Shown here: positions 15,132-17,031 of the stretch, piece by piece
Position numbering within the stretch: position 1 is the first letter of the stretch
How the letters are laid out: each line of letters opens with the position of its first letter
DNA from: DASPTB01 sp035623615
GTDB taxonomy: Bacteria; Actinomycetota; UBA4738
NCBI GenBank assembly: GCA_035623615.1
Contig: DASPTB010000240.1
Coordinates: forward strand, 1-17,031
Reading direction: 5' to 3'
DNA length: 17,031 nucleotides
Position numbers and translations under genes: made by a program
The notes under the pieces: model-generated
Databases searched by the model: none
The model's input: only the letters and a program-made list of their open reading frames with translations
Told to the model about the DNA's origin: nothing

Positions 15132-15247
15132 GACGGCACCATCTCGACGCGGGACCCGGGCACGCGCCTCGCGCGGCCGCCGGTGATCGCGGCCCAGTGC
15201 AGGGCCGGCGTGGGCAAGGTGTGTCGAGTTGGAGAGGTCTCGCTCAT
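15128..15247 (-). CDS. Possible 39-residue ORF coupled to the membrane-protein gene
   Basis: An ATG at 15247 opens 39 codons ending in a TGA (15130-15128) that overlaps the next ATG (15131-15129) as ATGA. The peptide begins MSETSPTRHTLPTPALHWAA and its second half is Arg/Val-rich. It has no membrane segment or recognisable motif. Third positions are mostly G/C in the latter two thirds. No -10 box is evident right before 15131, so the downstream gene may depend on a transcript that covers this ORF. It could be a leader peptide, a small protein gene or chance; without homologues I keep confidence low. Confidence 0.3.
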   Translation of the reverse strand: MSETSPTRHTLPTPALHWAAITGGRARRVPGSRVEMVPS

Positions 15248-15322
15248 CGCGCGGTGGTTCCGATCGGCCGGGTTCTTCCGGAGAGATCGTCCCGGTCGGG
15301 GAGAGCCTTGAGCGGACGCGGG

Positions 15323-15352
15323 TTGCCGGACGGTCCGGCTCCCCCCTAGCCT
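15323..15352 (+). promoter_or_regulatory. Candidate promoter (TTGCCG-N18-TAGCCT) of the penicillin-acylase-family gene
   Basis: TTGCCG (15323-15328) and TAGCCT (15347-15352) are 18 nt apart. The -10 ends 9 nt before the ATG at 15362, the same geometry as the promoter before the cNMP-binding gene. There is no ribosome-binding site, which suggests a near-leaderless transcript. The rest of 15248-15322 shows no clear feature. Confidence 0.5.
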
Positions 15353-15361
15353 CGACCGACC

Positions 15362-17031
15362 ATGAGCGACTTCGCCGACGCGCTGCGCGAGATGGCCGAG
15401 GCGGCGCTCCCCCCGGTCGAGGGAGAGATCGCCCTCCCGGGCCTGCGCGAGCCCGTGGAGATCGTGCGCGACACCTGGGGTGTTCCCCACATCCGCGCCG
15501 CGAACCGGGACGACCTGTTCTTCGCCCAGGGCTTCGTGCAGGCCTCCGAGCGGCTCTTCCAGATGGACCTGGCGTACCGCCTCGCCACCGGCCGGCTCTC
15601 GGAGGCCCTCGGCGAGGTCACGCTCCCGATGGACCGCTTCGTCCGTACGGCCGGCTGGAACCGGGCGGGACGCCGAATCGCCGCCGCAGGCGATCCGCTT
15701 TCCCGCGAGATCCTGACGTCGTTCCTCTCAGGCTGCGCCGCCTGGCTCGAGACGATGCCGTCCCCGCCGGTCGAGTATGGCGTTCTCGGCGGTCTGGCTC
15801 CCTGGCTCCCCGGCCCGGACGAGCACGACGTCGTGGCCGCGGCCTCGGTGTTCATGGCGTGGACGCTCTCCGGGAACTGGGACGTGGAGCTGCTGCGCAC
15901 CGAGATCGCGGACGCGCTCGGCTGGGACGCGGTACTCGACCTGTTCCCCGACCTGCCGACCGAGGCGGGACCCGTCATCGCCGGCACGCGCGGCGGTCCC
16001 GACCGCGAGTCGGCCCTCGAGCTGCTGCGGCAAGCGCCCGCGTTCCCGAAGGGCCAGGGCTCGAACAACTGGGTGGTCGCGGGCAGGCGCAGCGCCACCG
16101 GAAAGCCGCTGCTGGCCAACGATCCCCACCTGCTCGCGCAGCTCCCCTCCATCTGGATCGAGATCCACCTGACGGCTCCCGGGATCGACGTCGCCGGCGT
16201 CGCGCTGCCGTTCGCTCCCGGCGTGACGATCGGTCACAACGGGCGCATCGCGTGGGGATTCACGAACGTGGGCGGCGACACGCAGGACCTGTACCTCGAG
16301 CGTCTCGACGCCGACGGGACGTCCGCGCTGTACGAAGGCTCGTGGGAGGCGCTCGCGACCTTCCGAGAGGAGATCGCCGTCCGCGGCCACGACGAGCCCG
16401 ACGTCGTCGTCGCCCGCGAGACGCGGCACGGACCGATCCTGGATTCGTATCTGCTCGGAACGAGCGACGCATTCGTCGCGCCGGGCGGCATCGCGGGGAC
16501 GTACGCCCTTCGGTTCGTCGGGCTCGAGCGAACGATCCAGCCGTCGACGACCTGGCGGCTCGACACGGCCGGCTCGTGGGAAGAGTTCCGGGAGGCCCTC
16601 CGCGATTGGGACTGCCCCGGCCAGAACGTGGTGTACGCGGACGTCGATGGCCACATCGGGTATCAGTGCACCGGTCTGCACCCCGTCCGGCGGGGGGGCG
16701 ACGGGACGATCCCCGTACCTGGGTGGTGCGCCGATCACGAATGGGACGGCTGGGTCCCGTTCGACGAATTGCCGCGCGAGTTCGACCCCGCCGACGGCTT
16801 CCTCGTCACCGCCAACAACAAGCCGCACGACGACGCGTATCCATGGGTACTCGGCCGCGACTTCCTGCCGCCGTACCGCGCGCGGCGGATCGCGCAGCTG
16901 CTCGCCGAGCGCCCCGTGCACGACGCCGCGAGCTTCGCGTCGATCCAGATGGACACGGTCTCGATCGCCGCACGGGAGCTCCTGCCGCTGTTGCTGGAGG
17001 TCGAGCCCGGTTCCGACCGAGCGCGCGCCGC
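15362..17031 (+). CDS. Penicillin acylase-family Ntn hydrolase (partial, runs off right edge)
   Basis: The ATG at 15362 opens 556 codons with no stop before the window end; family members are usually 700-800 residues. The first 233 residues correspond to the alpha chain plus spacer (V-E-I-V-R-D-T-W-G-V-P-H-I near 32-44, F54-A-Q-G-F-V-Q-A-S-E-R-L-F-Q-M-D). Then comes G233-S234-N-N-W, where autocleavage would expose Ser234 as the N-terminal nucleophile of the beta chain. N253-D-P-H-L, H-N-G-R-I-A-W-G (about 291-298) and A-N-N-K-P further on are also family motifs. Such enzymes cleave amide bonds of N-acylated compounds: beta-lactams, acyl-homoserine lactones or other acyl amides; the substrate here is unknown. 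No signal peptide is visible, unlike periplasmic penicillin G acylases, so a cytoplasmic location is likely. It is divergent from the membrane-protein gene. Confidence 0.9.
   Translation, partial: MSDFADALREMAEAALPPVEGEIALPGLREPVEIVRDTWGVPHIRAANRDDLFFAQGFVQASERLFQMDLAYRLATGRLSEALGEVTLPMDRFVRTAGWNRAGRRIAAAGDPLSREILTSFLSGCAAWLETMPSPPVEYGVLGGLAPWLPGPDEHDVVAAASVFMAWTLSGNWDVELLRTEIADALGWDAVLDLFPDLPTEAGPVIAGTRGGPDRESALELLRQAPAFPKGQGSNNWVVAGRRSATGKPLLANDPHLLAQLPSIWIEIHLTAPGIDVAGVALPFAPGVTIGHNGRIAWGFTNVGGDTQDLYLERLDADGTSALYEGSWEALATFREEIAVRGHDEPDVVVARETRHGPILDSYLLGTSDAFVAPGGIAGTYALRFVGLERTIQPSTTWRLDTAGSWEEFREALRDWDCPGQNVVYADVDGHIGYQCTGLHPVRRGGDGTIPVPGWCADHEWDGWVPFDELPREFDPADGFLVTANNKPHDDAYPWVLGRDFLPPYRARRIAQLLAERPVHDAASFASIQMDTVSIAARELLPLLLEVEPGSDRARA

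Overview
This 17 kb window is very GC-rich (third codon positions are almost all G or C) and carries the cell-envelope phosphosignalling cluster typical of Actinomycetota: fhaA, fhaB, pstP, rodA, pbpA and pknB, all on the + strand. A tRNA-Leu(CAG) gene lies divergently just upstream. The rest of the window and the TANNNT-type promoters set close to start codons suggest a deep-branching or uncultured actinobacterium (Thermoleophilia-like would be my guess). Related clusters also occur in some Chloroflexota and Dormibacterota, so the phylum is probable, not proven.

Layout. Bases 1-307 (-) hold the N-terminal 102 codons of a serpin-like protein running off the left edge; 462-549 (-) is tRNA-Leu. 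From 620 (a perfect TATAAT) a tightly packed operon runs to 7622: FhaA (cytoplasmic FHA adaptor), FhaB (membrane-anchored FHA), PstP (PP2C phosphatase with one membrane span), RodA (SEDS glycosyltransferase), PbpA (class B transpeptidase) and PknB (Ser/Thr kinase with two PASTA domains). Junctions are 4 nt apart or overlap by 1-4 nt as far as pbpA. Together these genes link muropeptide sensing and reversible Thr phosphorylation to peptidoglycan polymerisation and crosslinking. There is no second kinase (pknA) in the cluster.

From 7669 to 12448 (+) follow single genes, several with apparent leaderless promoters: a 545-residue tandem ThyX-like protein whose two halves have each lost a different part of the ThyX signature, a small STAS-domain protein, an S9 (prolyl-oligopeptidase type) peptidase translationally coupled to a small single-span membrane protein, and a stand-alone cyclic-nucleotide-binding-domain protein. 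Convergent to these (-) are a fatty-acyl-CoA ligase (12476-14257) and a single-span membrane protein with a long basic cytoplasmic tail (14307-15131), which is preceded by a possible 39-codon coupled ORF. From 15362 (+) a penicillin-acylase-family Ntn hydrolase runs off the right edge.

I see no mobile element, CRISPR array, phage gene or defence locus. The item most worth follow-up is the tandem ThyX-like protein with complementary loss of signature residues. Next come the repeated leaderless-promoter architecture and the small coupled ORFs.
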